Part shown: positions 1 through 7,919 of the stretch, piece by piece
How the letters are laid out: each line of letters starts with the position of its first letter
Numbering within the stretch: the stretch's first letter is position 1
NCBI GenBank assembly: GCA_021414185.1
Contig: JAIOOZ010000304.1
Location: 1-37,455 of the forward strand
Length of the DNA: 37,455 nt
Origin: Betaproteobacteria bacterium
GTDB lineage: Bacteria; Pseudomonadota; Gammaproteobacteria; Burkholderiales; SG8-41
Direction: 5' to 3'
Notes under the pieces: generated by a model
The model's database searches: none
Told to the model about the DNA's origin: nothing
The model's input: only the letters and a program-made list of their open reading frames with translations
Program-made: the position numbers and the translations under genes

Positions 1-957
1 AAGGTTGAGCCGGTTGGCGAGTTGCATGGCGGCGGGACGGCTGGAATCCGGGATCGGGATCACCACGTCGATGTCGAGCTGGGAAAAGTTGCGCTTGATT
101 TTGTCGCCGAGGCTCTCGCCCATGCGCAAACGCGTCTCGTAGACCGAGATGCCGTCCATCACCGAATCCGGCCGCGCCAGGTACACGTACTCGAACAGGC
201 AGGGATTGAGCGTCGGGTTCAGCGCGCACTGCTGCGCGTAAAAATGGCCGTCTTCGTCGATGAAGATGGCTTCGCCGGGCGCAATGTCGCGCACCAGTTC
301 GTAACCCAGTGCGTCGAGCGCCACCGACTCCGACGACACCAGATACTCGGTGCCATGCTCGGTCTCCATCTTGCCGTAGACCAACGGGCGTATGCCGTAG
401 GGATCGCGAAACGCGAGCAGACCGTAGCCGGCAATCATCGCTACCACCGCATACGCGCCACGTACACGCCGATGCACGCCCGACACCGCGGCAAAAATCG
501 TCGCCGGGTCGAGTTTGTAATTGGCGGCACCCTCCTGCAGTTCGTGGGCGAGAACATTCAGAAGTACTTCGGAATCCGAATTCGTATTGACGTGCCGCAG
601 GTCCTGGCGAAACAGGTCGCTTTTCAGCTGGTCCGTGTTCGTCAGGTTGCCGTTGTGCCCGAGCACGATGCCGAACGGGGAATTGACGTAAAACGGCTGC
701 GATTCGGCGGCCGACCAGGCTGAGCCGGCAGTCGGGTAACGCGTGTGCCCGATGCCGCAGGCGCCGAGCAGGCCGCGCATGTTGCGCGTGCGGAACACGT
801 CGCGCACCATGCCGCCGCCCTTGTGCATATGGAAGGTGGCGCCTTCGGCGGTCACGATACCGGCAGCATCCTGGCCGCGGTGCTGCAGCACCAGCAGCCC
901 GTCGTAGAGGACCTGGTTGACCGCGTTTTTCGCTACCACGCCAAGTATGCCGCACAT
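1..957 (-). CDS. purF: Amidophosphoribosyltransferase, N-terminal 319 residues (cut by window edge)
   Basis: PurF catalyses the first committed step of purine synthesis in the cytoplasm, making 5-phosphoribosylamine from PRPP and glutamine. The reading frame starts at ATG 957 and stays open to base 1, so only the first 319 of about 500 residues are present. It begins M-C-G-I-L-G-V-V, which places the class II glutaminase nucleophile cysteine directly after the initiator Met. Further on are the family motifs QHRGQDAAGI, GHTRYPT and GHNGNLTN. Near the window edge VIPIPDSSRPAA marks entry into the phosphoribosyltransferase domain. The gene lies 8 bases after cvpA on the same strand, the classic cvpA-purF pairing. 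Nothing suggests degradation; the missing end is simply outside the window. Confidence 0.96.
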   Translation of the reverse strand, partial: MCGILGVVAKNAVNQVLYDGLLVLQHRGQDAAGIVTAEGATFHMHKGGGMVRDVFRTRNMRGLLGACGIGHTRYPTAGSAWSAAESQPFYVNSPFGIVLGHNGNLTNTDQLKSDLFRQDLRHVNTNSDSEVLLNVLAHELQEGAANYKLDPATIFAAVSGVHRRVRGAYAVVAMIAGYGLLAFRDPYGIRPLVYGKMETEHGTEYLVSSESVALDALGYELVRDIAPGEAIFIDEDGHFYAQQCALNPTLNPCLFEYVYLARPDSVMDGISVYETRLRMGESLGDKIKRNFSQLDIDVVIPIPDSSRPAAMQLANRLNL

Positions 958-965
958 AACAATCC

Positions 966-1457
966 TTACCCGTAGTTGATGTGCTTCGCCATATCGTCAG
1001 GCAGCCAGACTTTAACCCAACTGGCCAAATTTACCAGCGGTCCGCTGAACAACGCCTGCTGCCACGCCGGATCCCGCGGCAGCGCGGTCAGCCCGGCCAG
1101 CAATACCGCAATCACCACTATCGCCAAACCGCGCACCAGCCCGAAAACCGCGCCCAGCGCGCGGTCCGCGAAACCAAGCCCGGCAGCCTTGATCAATCCC
1201 GACAACGCCATCGCCAGCAGCGTCATCGCTATCAATACCGCAAAAAACACGCCCAAAAACCCGGCCAGCAGGCGCAACGACGGGTTCTCCAGCGCCGCGG
1301 GCAGCAGTGATGCGACATTCGCCGAAAAGATCTGCGCCACCACGAACGCCACCACCCACGATGCGAGCGCCAGCAGCTCGCGCACCAGGCCGTGAATGAC
1401 GCTCATCAGGATCGATATGCCAACGATTGCGATGACCGTGTAATCGAACCAGGTCAT
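966..1457 (-). CDS. cvpA: CvpA family inner-membrane protein
   Basis: This 163-residue protein belongs to the CvpA (colicin V production) family, small inner-membrane proteins of poorly defined function linked to envelope homeostasis. Four hydrophobic segments are visible, at about residues 5-25, 29-47, 63-88 and 104-124. The N-terminus (WFDYTVIAIVGIS) and the motif GLVRELLALASWVVAF are typical of the family. Its start overlaps the end of the upstream SPOR-protein gene by four bases (ATGA), which indicates translational coupling, and purF follows 8 bases later. The family call is firm; the molecular role is not known from sequence. Confidence 0.93.
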   Translation of the reverse strand: MTWFDYTVIAIVGISILMSVIHGLVRELLALASWVVAFVVAQIFSANVASLLPAALENPSLRLLAGFLGVFFAVLIAMTLLAMALSGLIKAAGLGFADRALGAVFGLVRGLAIVVIAVLLAGLTALPRDPAWQQALFSGPLVNLASWVKVWLPDDMAKHINYG

Positions 1458-2206
1458 TTCGGAATAACGTTGCCGGCCAGCCCCATGCCCTTCAACTTGT
1501 CGCGCGCTTTTTCGGCATCGCCGCGCGACCCAAACGGGCCCGCGCGCACGCGCGTTACATTGCCCTTGGCCGTCGGCACCACCTCGGTGTAGGACTTGAC
1601 GCCGGCAGCCGCGATCTGGTCGCGCATCTGCTTCGCCTTGTCCGGATCGTTGAGCGCCGCCACCTGCACAACGTAACCCGCAACACCTTTGGCGGCAGGT
1701 TTTATTTTTTCCACGGGCTTCGCTTTTTCCGCGACCTTCGGCTTCTCGGCGACAACTGGTTTGGCGGGTGCCACCGCTTTCTCGGGCGCAGACTTCTTGG
1801 GCGGGGCGGCTTCGGTATCGTTCGCGGGCGGCACTACGGGTTTCGCAGCCGGCGCAACTGCCGCGACCTTCGGCGGCTCGGACTTCGCAGGCGCGGCGAC
1901 CTTGGGCGCTTCTGATTTGACAGGGGGCGGCGGGGCGGCGGGTTCCGCTGTTGCCGGCGCTTCTGGCTTCGGAGCATCCGGTGCGGGTTTCGCGGCCGGG
2001 ACTACCGGCACGATCTTGGAGGTAAACGCGCTGGAATCCGGCGAGGGGATCTTGATGCTGACGTCCTGGCTGACCGGTTTGGGCTCATGATCGAGCACCA
2101 TCGGCAGGAACACGGCGATGATGGTTACCAGGGCTATCGCGCCGACCAGGCGGCGGCGCGCGCGTTTTCTGAGTTGCAGTTCTTCTTCGCTAATCGATTT
2201 CGCCAT
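1454..2206 (-). CDS. dedD: DedD-like SPOR-domain cell-division protein
   Basis: This is a 250-residue single-pass membrane protein. A short cytoplasmic basic stretch (residues 1-19) is followed by a transmembrane helix at about 20-38. Residues 40-170 form a long low-complexity periplasmic linker rich in Ala, Pro, Lys and Glu. The C-terminal SPOR domain (about 174-250) opens with GYVVQVAALNDPDKAKQM. SPOR domains bind glycan strands stripped of stem peptides at the septum, so the protein probably localises to the division site like E. coli DedD or FtsN. The position between folC and cvpA is the same as for dedD in Proteobacteria. The linker has drifted freely, as is usual; only the TM and SPOR parts support function. 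Confidence 0.9.
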   Translation of the reverse strand: MAKSISEEELQLRKRARRRLVGAIALVTIIAVFLPMVLDHEPKPVSQDVSIKIPSPDSSAFTSKIVPVVPAAKPAPDAPKPEAPATAEPAAPPPPVKSEAPKVAAPAKSEPPKVAAVAPAAKPVVPPANDTEAAPPKKSAPEKAVAPAKPVVAEKPKVAEKAKPVEKIKPAAKGVAGYVVQVAALNDPDKAKQMRDQIAAAGVKSYTEVVPTAKGNVTRVRAGPFGSRGDAEKARDKLKGMGLAGNVIPK

Positions 2207-2221
2207 GTCGGTCCGGAGTTT

Positions 2222-3496
2222 TTACCTGCGCTGCCGCTCCCGCATCACCGCGGCAACGGTAAGAAACGATCCGAAAACGATGATTTTATCATTATCGGCC
2301 GCCAAATTACAGGCGGCATGCCAGGCTGCGGCTACATTTGAATATTGCGCCACCGGTGCGCTCGCACCCGAGTGCGCCAACACTGCAGCGAGCTGCGCCG
2401 CGCTGGCGCCGCGCGCGCCTTCGGCGTCTGCCACCAGCCAATCGGTGATGTACGGACGGATCGCAGCCACGACGCCGGCGATGTCCTTGTCTTTGAACAT
2501 CGCGCATACCGCCAGCGTCCTGCCGCCGGCCGGCATACTCGCCAGATTGGCCGCCAGAGCGCGCGCCGCATGTGGATTGTGCGCGACGTCTAGAATGACC
2601 TGCGGCTGCCCAGGCAACACCTGGAAGCGCCCCGCCACTTCCGCCTGCAGCAATCCGCCGCGGACATCCTGCGCGGTAACCGGCAGGTTCCCGCGCAGGC
2701 AGTCGAGCGCCGTCAGGCAGGCGGCAGCATTGCCGAGCTGGAATGCCCCGCGCAGCGCCGGATACGGCAGGCCATGGCGCTTGCCGCCCGGCCCCCAGTA
2801 ACGCCACTGCTGCGGCTTGGCTACGTAGCCAAAATCACGGTCGATCACCATCAAATCGGCGCCGATTTCGCGCGCATGCGCGACCAGCGCTGCCGGCGGC
2901 TCCGCATCGGCGCAGACCGCCGGCCGGCCAGCGCGGAAGATGCCCGCTTTTTCCAGGCCGATCGCCTCGCGCGTATCCCCCAGGTAATCCTGGTGGTCGA
3001 GATCCACGCTAGCAACCAGCGCGCAGTCCGCATCGAATACATTGACGGCGTCGAGCCGGCCGCCCAACCCGACTTCGAGTATGGCGACATCAACCCCCGC
3101 TTCGCCAAACGCCATGACCGCCGCCAGCGTGCCGAACTCGAAATACGTCAGCGAAGTGTCGCCACGCGCCGCCTCAATGCGTTCAAATGCGCGGCACAAA
3201 ACCTCGTCTTCAATTTCACGGCCGCCGATACGCACGCGTTCGTTGTAGCGCAACAGATGCGGCGACGTATAGCAACCGACATGGTAGCCGGCGTGCAGCA
3301 GCATGGCTTCGAGCATCGCGCAGCACGAGCCCTTGCCGTTGGTGCCGCCGACGGTGATGACTGCAAATTCGGGAGAGAGCCCCAAAGCCTGCGCAACCTG
3401 CGACACACGGTCGAGGCCCATTGCAATCGCCTGCGGATGCAGTTGCTCGAGGTAAGCCAGCCACTGCGCAAGCGTGCGCGGCGCAGTTTTATCCAC
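2222..3496 (-). CDS. folC: Bifunctional dihydrofolate synthase / folylpolyglutamate synthase
   Basis: FolC ligates glutamate to dihydropteroate and then extends the polyglutamate tail of folates, using ATP, in the cytoplasm. The 424-residue length matches the family. The Mur-ligase-type P-loop GTNGKGS is at residues 51-57. Later motifs include YFEFGTLAAVMAF, the stretch DVAILEVGLGGRLDAVN and the C-domain signature LDVAHNPHAAR. The start ATG 3496 sits 27 bases after the accD stop, and the stop lies 15 bases before dedD. It is part of the accD-folC-dedD-cvpA-purF run. It supplies folate polyglutamates, which are also relevant to thyA and folA elsewhere in this window. Confidence 0.96.
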   Translation of the reverse strand: MDKTAPRTLAQWLAYLEQLHPQAIAMGLDRVSQVAQALGLSPEFAVITVGGTNGKGSCCAMLEAMLLHAGYHVGCYTSPHLLRYNERVRIGGREIEDEVLCRAFERIEAARGDTSLTYFEFGTLAAVMAFGEAGVDVAILEVGLGGRLDAVNVFDADCALVASVDLDHQDYLGDTREAIGLEKAGIFRAGRPAVCADAEPPAALVAHAREIGADLMVIDRDFGYVAKPQQWRYWGPGGKRHGLPYPALRGAFQLGNAAACLTALDCLRGNLPVTAQDVRGGLLQAEVAGRFQVLPGQPQVILDVAHNPHAARALAANLASMPAGGRTLAVCAMFKDKDIAGVVAAIRPYITDWLVADAEGARGASAAQLAAVLAHSGASAPVAQYSNVAAAWHAACNLAADNDKIIVFGSFLTVAAVMRERQRR

Positions 3497-3523
3497 GGAG
3501 AATTGGCGCCCTCGTTGAAACGG

Positions 3524-4390
3524 TCAGGCTGCCGCTGGCAGCTTTTGCAGCAGCGTGATGACGCTCGCCAGCTTGTCGCGCATTTCGCGCCGGTCGACGA
3601 TCAGATCGATGGCGCCGTGCTCGAGCAGGAATTCCGAGCGCTGAAAGCCTTCCGGCAGCGTTTCGCGAACCGTCTGCTCGATTACGCGCGGACCGGCAAA
3701 ACCGATCAGCGCCTTGGGTTCCGCGAAAACCACGTCGCCGATCAGCGCAAAGCTCGCCGACACGCCGCCCATGGTCGGATCGGTCAGCACCGAGATGAAC
3801 GGCAGTTTTTCGGCGCCGAGTTGGGTGAGCGCGGCGCAGGTTTTCGACATCTGCATCAGCGACAGCAGGCCTTCCTGCATGCGCGCGCCGCCGCTCGCCG
3901 TAAAACACACGAACGGCAGTTTCTGCTCGAGGCACACCTGCACGCCGCGCACGAAACGCTCGCCGACCACCGAACCCATGGAACCGCCGAGGAATCTGAA
4001 TTCGAACACCGCGGCAACCAGCGGTATGGTCTTGATGCTGCCCTGCATGACGATCAGCGCGTCGTCTTCCTCGGTCTCCTTGCGCGCTTCGTCCAGACGC
4101 TCGGTATAGCGCCGGCTGTCCTTGAACTTGAGCGTGTCGACCGGCAGCACTTCGTAGCCGATCTCGTAGCGGCCTTCCGGATCGAGCAGGGAATCCAGGC
4201 GCTCGCGCGCCGACAGCCGGTTATGGTGATTGCATTTCGGACATACGTAGAGGTTTTTTTCGAGGTCGGTGCGGTAGAGCACCGCCTCACAGGCGTCGCA
4301 CTTGCTCCACAGCCCTTCGGGGACGTTTTTTTTCGGGCTGCCGCCGTCGCGGTTGATCTTGGGCGGCAGCAGTTTTTTCAACCAACTCAT
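3524..4390 (-). CDS. accD: Acetyl-CoA carboxylase carboxyltransferase subunit beta
   Basis: AccD is the zinc-binding beta subunit of the carboxyltransferase that, with AccA, moves CO2 from carboxybiotin to acetyl-CoA to give malonyl-CoA for fatty-acid synthesis. The protein is 288 residues long. A four-cysteine zinc ribbon is visible as C31-x2-C34 and C50-x2-C53. The crotonase-like core follows, with FRFLGGSMGSVVGERFVRG and the oxyanion-forming stretch ASGGARMQEG. The start at 4390 (MSWLKKLLPPKI) is the usual N-terminus of the family. It sits 12 bases after the trpA stop and 27 bases before folC, so cotranscription is likely. Confidence 0.97.
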   Translation of the reverse strand: MSWLKKLLPPKINRDGGSPKKNVPEGLWSKCDACEAVLYRTDLEKNLYVCPKCNHHNRLSARERLDSLLDPEGRYEIGYEVLPVDTLKFKDSRRYTERLDEARKETEEDDALIVMQGSIKTIPLVAAVFEFRFLGGSMGSVVGERFVRGVQVCLEQKLPFVCFTASGGARMQEGLLSLMQMSKTCAALTQLGAEKLPFISVLTDPTMGGVSASFALIGDVVFAEPKALIGFAGPRVIEQTVRETLPEGFQRSEFLLEHGAIDLIVDRREMRDKLASVITLLQKLPAAA

Positions 4391-4402
4391 GGCGTTAGCC
4401 TT

Positions 4403-5200
4403 CTAGCGGTCGATTGCACTGCGGATATCCTTAACCAGAATCGAGATGTTGTCCAGCGCCTTGTCGCGCGGGCTGGCTTCGATTTCCTGCACCAGCCGGC
4501 TACCGATGACCACCGCGTCGGCGACTTGCGCCACCGCCCGCGCCGTTTCTGCATCGCGTATGCCGAAGCCGACGCCGATCGGCAGCTTGATGTGAGCGCG
4601 AATCTCGGGCATTTTTTTTGCGACCTCGCTGACGTCGAGGTTGGCGGCGCCGGTCACGCCGCGTAACGAAACATAGTAGATATAGCCACTGGCGTAGCGC
4701 GCGACTTCCTTGATGCGCGACTCGGTCGAAGTCGGCGACAGCAGGAATATGGTGTCTATCTTGCACGCCGACAGCAATTCAGCAAGCTGTGCTGCTTCGT
4801 GTGGCGGGTAATCGACCACCAGCACGCCATCGACCCCTGCGGCAAGCGCCGCATCGGCGAATTTTTCGCAGCCCATCGCTTCGATCGGGTTGGCATAACC
4901 CATGAGCACGACGGGCGTTGCGGTATTGGTCAGACGGAATTCGGCGGTGAACTCGAGCACGTTCTTCAGCGATGTACCGTGCTTCAATGCGCGTTCGCTC
5001 GCGCGCTGTATGGTCGGACCATCGGCCATCGGGTCCGAAAAAGGCACACCCAGTTCGATCACATCGGCGCCGGCCGCGGCCAGCGCGTGCATCAACGGTA
5101 CCGTCATCGCCGGATCAGGATCGCCGGCGGTGACAAAGGGAATCAACGCCTTGCGATTTTGCTTTGCGAGCGCGGCGAAGGTGGGGGCGATTCTCGACAT
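4403..5200 (-). CDS. trpA: Tryptophan synthase alpha subunit
   Basis: TrpA cleaves indole-3-glycerol phosphate to indole and glyceraldehyde-3-phosphate and channels indole to TrpB. The start chosen is ATG 5200 (MSRIAPTFAALAK), giving 265 residues against about 268 in E. coli. The open frame runs further upstream to 5374, but that part overlaps trpB and does not resemble TrpA. The catalytic residues fall at the canonical positions: Glu49 in VIELGVPFSDPMADGP and Asp60 in the same motif. The start lies 5 bases after the trpB stop, so the two subunit genes are tightly coupled. Confidence 0.96.
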   Translation of the reverse strand: MSRIAPTFAALAKQNRKALIPFVTAGDPDPAMTVPLMHALAAAGADVIELGVPFSDPMADGPTIQRASERALKHGTSLKNVLEFTAEFRLTNTATPVVLMGYANPIEAMGCEKFADAALAAGVDGVLVVDYPPHEAAQLAELLSACKIDTIFLLSPTSTESRIKEVARYASGYIYYVSLRGVTGAANLDVSEVAKKMPEIRAHIKLPIGVGFGIRDAETARAVAQVADAVVIGSRLVQEIEASPRDKALDNISILVKDIRSAIDR

Positions 5201-5205
5201 TGTGA

Positions 5206-6405
5206 CTAGAACTTCAGGCCGGACTTCTCGGCCACCGTATGCATGTCCTTGTCGCCGCGGCCCGACAAATTGACCAGCAGGATCTGTTCTTTCTTCATGC
5301 GCGGCGCCATTTTCGCCGCGTAAGCGAGCGCGTGGCTCGATTCGAGCGCCGGGATGATGCCCTCCAGCAGGCACAGGTCGTGAAACGCTTTTAGCGCTTC
5401 ATCATCGGTCACCGACACGTATTCCGCGCGGCCGCTGTCTTTCAACCAGGCGTGCTCAGGTCCGACACCCGGATAATCGAGGCCCGCCGATATCGAATGC
5501 GTTTCTATGATCTGGCCGTTGTCGTCCTGCAGCAGGTAGGTGCGGTTGCCGTGCAGCACGCCAGGTTTGCCCGCGCTCAAAGTTGCCGCATGCTTGCCGG
5601 TCTCAAGTCCGTGGCCTGCCGCCTCGACGCCTACTATGCGCACTTTTTCTTCTCCGATATACGGGTAAAACAATCCCATCGCGTTCGAGCCGCCGCCCAC
5701 GCACGCGAGCACCGCATCCGGCTGGCGCCCGGCCATTTCCAGCATCTGCCACTTGGCCTCGATGCCGATCACCGACTGGAAGTCGCGCACCATCATCGGA
5801 TAAGGGTGCGGACCGGCGACCGTGCCTATGATGTAGAAAGTATCGGTCACATTGGTGACCCAGTCGCGCATCGCTTCATTGAGCGCGTCTTTCAGTGTCT
5901 TGGAGCCGGACTCGACCGGCACCACGGTTGCCCCCAGCAGTTTCATGCGATAGACGTTCTGCGCCTGGCGCTGGATGTCTTCGGATCCCATGTAGACCAC
6001 GCACTTCATGCCGTAGCGCGCGGCGACGGTCGCCGTGGCCACCCCATGCTGGCCCGCGCCGGTCTCGGCGATCACGCGCGGCTTGCCCATGCGCTTGGCG
6101 AGCAGCGCTTGGCCAACCGTGTTGTTGATCTTGTGCGCGCCGGTGTGATTGAGGTCTTCACGCTTGAGATATACCTGCGCGCCGCCGAAATGCTCGGACC
6201 AGCGTTTCGCGTGGTAGACGGGGCTCGGCCGGCCGACGTAATGTTTGAGTTCGTATTCGAACTCGGCGCGGAACACCGGGTCATTGCGGTAATGCTCGTA
6301 CTCGGCCTTCAGCTGATCCAGCGCCTGGATCAGCGTTTCGGCCACGAACACGCCGCCGTACGGGCCGAAATGTCCGTTATCGTCGGGCAAGTCATACATC
6401 TGCAC
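5206..6405 (-). CDS. trpB: Tryptophan synthase beta subunit
   Basis: TrpB is the PLP enzyme that condenses indole with serine to make tryptophan. The PLP-binding lysine is Lys92 in HTGAHKINN, and the phosphate-binding loop GGGSNAMG is present. The length, about 399 residues, is normal. The first codon at 6405 is GTG; an in-frame ATG lies two codons later at 6399. An AGAGG sequence inside the end of trpF lies about 6 bases before the GTG and 12 before the ATG, which favours the GTG start. The gene overlaps trpF by 14 bases, so translation is probably coupled. The trpC, trpD, trpE and trpG genes are not in this window. Confidence 0.96.
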   Translation of the reverse strand: MQMYDLPDDNGHFGPYGGVFVAETLIQALDQLKAEYEHYRNDPVFRAEFEYELKHYVGRPSPVYHAKRWSEHFGGAQVYLKREDLNHTGAHKINNTVGQALLAKRMGKPRVIAETGAGQHGVATATVAARYGMKCVVYMGSEDIQRQAQNVYRMKLLGATVVPVESGSKTLKDALNEAMRDWVTNVTDTFYIIGTVAGPHPYPMMVRDFQSVIGIEAKWQMLEMAGRQPDAVLACVGGGSNAMGLFYPYIGEEKVRIVGVEAAGHGLETGKHAATLSAGKPGVLHGNRTYLLQDDNGQIIETHSISAGLDYPGVGPEHAWLKDSGRAEYVSVTDDEALKAFHDLCLLEGIIPALESSHALAYAAKMAPRMKKEQILLVNLSGRGDKDMHTVAEKSGLKF

Positions 6406-7015
6406 TGCGCACCTCTTTCATGAATGCCGCGATTTTTTGCGGGTCTTTGATACCGGGACTTGCTTCGACACCCGAACTGACGTCAACCGCCCATGGCGCG
6501 ACACGGCGTATCGCTGCTGCGACGTTGGCGGGATTCAGCCCGCCAGACAATATCACCTGCAGCGGCAGGCCGCGCGGAATGAGATTCCAGTCAAACGCCG
6601 TGCCGGTGCCGCCATGCGTGCCATCGACGAAAGCGTCGAGCAGCAGGCCGCGCGCAGCACCGTAAAGCTGCGCGTATTGTAACAAATCAAGCCCTGCCTT
6701 GACGCGTACCGCCTTGATATAAGGGACGCCAAACTGCGCGCAAAAGTCGGCTGGTTCCTCGCCGTGAAACTGCAGCAGATCGAGCGGCACTTCCTTCAAT
6801 ACGTTTTCGACTTCGCGCACCGCCGGATTGACGAACAGCCCGACTGTCGTGACGAATGGCGGCACTGCTTTGACGATTTCCGCGGCGCGCTCGTTGGCGA
6901 TGTTGCGCGGACTTTTGGCATAAAAAACGAAACCGAGCGCGTGCGCGCCCAGGCGCGCCGCTTCCTGCGCATCAGCGCGCCGCGTAATGCCGCAAATTTT
7001 GACTGCTGTCGCCAT
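6392..7015 (-). CDS. trpF: Phosphoribosylanthranilate isomerase
   Basis: TrpF performs the Amadori rearrangement of phosphoribosylanthranilate to CdRP in tryptophan synthesis. At 207 residues it is a stand-alone enzyme, not fused to TrpC. The N-terminal motif VKICGITR carries the general-base cysteine (Cys8). The acid aspartate lies in LLDAFVDGTHGGTG, and SGGLNPANVA forms part of the phosphate-binding site. It starts 8 bases after truA and its last codons overlap trpB. The truA-trpF-trpB-trpA order is characteristic of betaproteobacteria. Confidence 0.95.
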   Translation of the reverse strand: MATAVKICGITRRADAQEAARLGAHALGFVFYAKSPRNIANERAAEIVKAVPPFVTTVGLFVNPAVREVENVLKEVPLDLLQFHGEEPADFCAQFGVPYIKAVRVKAGLDLLQYAQLYGAARGLLLDAFVDGTHGGTGTAFDWNLIPRGLPLQVILSGGLNPANVAAAIRRVAPWAVDVSSGVEASPGIKDPQKIAAFMKEVRSADV

Positions 7016-7023
7016 AGATTCGA

Positions 7024-7809
7024 TCAGATCTCTTCAAACCACGCCCGGCGCGCGAGCGCGGGCAAACCCCATTTCGCATCATAGCTCACGTGCGCAAGAT
7101 AGAGCCCCGCCGCCTCCAGCGTCGGCGCCGCCAACGCGCGATCGCCGCTTGCCAGCACATCCGCCAGCCACGCCGGCTCATGCTTGCCGTTGCCCACGTA
7201 GACGAGGCTGCCGACGATGTTGCGCACCATGTGATGCAGAAACGCATTGGCTGCAAGGTCGAACACGATGTAGTCGCCGCTGCGGCGTATGGCCAGGCGC
7301 CGCAAATCGCGTACCGGCGATTTCGCCTGGCACTCGGCGGAGCGAAACGCGCTGAAATCGTGCTCGCCCAGCAGTTGCGTGGCCGCAGCGCTCATACGCG
7401 CAATATCGAGCGGTGCATGACACCAGGCGACCCGCCCCTGATTCAGCGCCGGCCGCACTGCATGGTTGAACAGCACGTAACGGTAGCTGCGCTCCCGCGC
7501 GGAATAACGCGCGCTGAAGTCCGCCGCCACCGGCTGCATCCACGTCACCGCCGCGCCGGACGGCATCGATGTATTGGTGCCGCGCACCCACGCCGAGGCG
7601 GGACGCTCGACGTTACAGTCGAAATGCACCACCTGCGCCAGCGCGTGCACGCCGGCATCCGTGCGCCCCGCGCAGATGGTCGCGATTTTTTCGCCTGCAA
7701 TCGCGGCCAGCGCGCGCTCGAGCGCGTCCTGCACGGCGCATCCCGACGGCTGGGTCTGCCAGCCGCAAAACGTGGCGCCGTTGTACTCGATGCCGAGCGC
7801 GATTCTCAT
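7024..7809 (-). CDS. truA: tRNA pseudouridine(38-40) synthase
   Basis: TruA converts uridines 38-40 in the anticodon arm of many tRNAs to pseudouridine. The 261-residue protein has the family N-terminus MRIALGIEYNGATFCGWQ. The catalytic Asp51 is in GRTDAGVHA. Further family motifs are FSARYSARERSYRYVLFN and FLHHMVRNIVGSLVYVG. The start ATG 7809 is preceded by GGAG at a long spacing of about 14 bases. Just beyond that lies an intrinsic terminator, so expression probably depends on readthrough. In enterics loss of truA (hisT) derepresses amino-acid operons controlled by attenuation, which is relevant to its place between leu and trp genes. Confidence 0.96.
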   Translation of the reverse strand: MRIALGIEYNGATFCGWQTQPSGCAVQDALERALAAIAGEKIATICAGRTDAGVHALAQVVHFDCNVERPASAWVRGTNTSMPSGAAVTWMQPVAADFSARYSARERSYRYVLFNHAVRPALNQGRVAWCHAPLDIARMSAAATQLLGEHDFSAFRSAECQAKSPVRDLRRLAIRRSGDYIVFDLAANAFLHHMVRNIVGSLVYVGNGKHEPAWLADVLASGDRALAAPTLEAAGLYLAHVSYDAKWGLPALARRAWFEEI

Positions 7810-7827
7810 CGCAGGATTTCAATCTCC

Positions 7828-7860
7828 AAAATAAAACTGGCCGCACCGTAGCGCAGCCAG
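7828..7860 (-). terminator. Intrinsic terminator between fimV and truA
   Basis: On the minus strand CTGGCTGCGC, a TACG loop and GTGCGGCCAG form a 10-bp stem with two G-T wobbles. The closed loop is C(UACG)G, an extra-stable UNCG-type tetraloop. It is followed directly by TTTTATTTT. This is a textbook Rho-independent terminator for fimV. The T-run ends 18 bases before the truA ATG, which leaves no room for a separate promoter downstream of it. Confidence 0.85.
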
Positions 7861-7919
7861 TCCATGATCTCGAGCAGTTGAACCGGCGCAACGTTTCGCC
7901 AGCCCTCCGCTGCCTTGCG

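Noticed and set aside
2774..4666. Long plus-strand open frame (630 codons) across folC and accD
   Set aside because: It is antisense to two clearly recognised genes, has arginine/histidine-rich shadow composition and no recognisable motif.
5201..5374. Longer trpA start at 5374
   Set aside because: The added residues overlap trpB and do not match TrpA; ATG 5200 gives the normal length with Glu49 and Asp60 in place.
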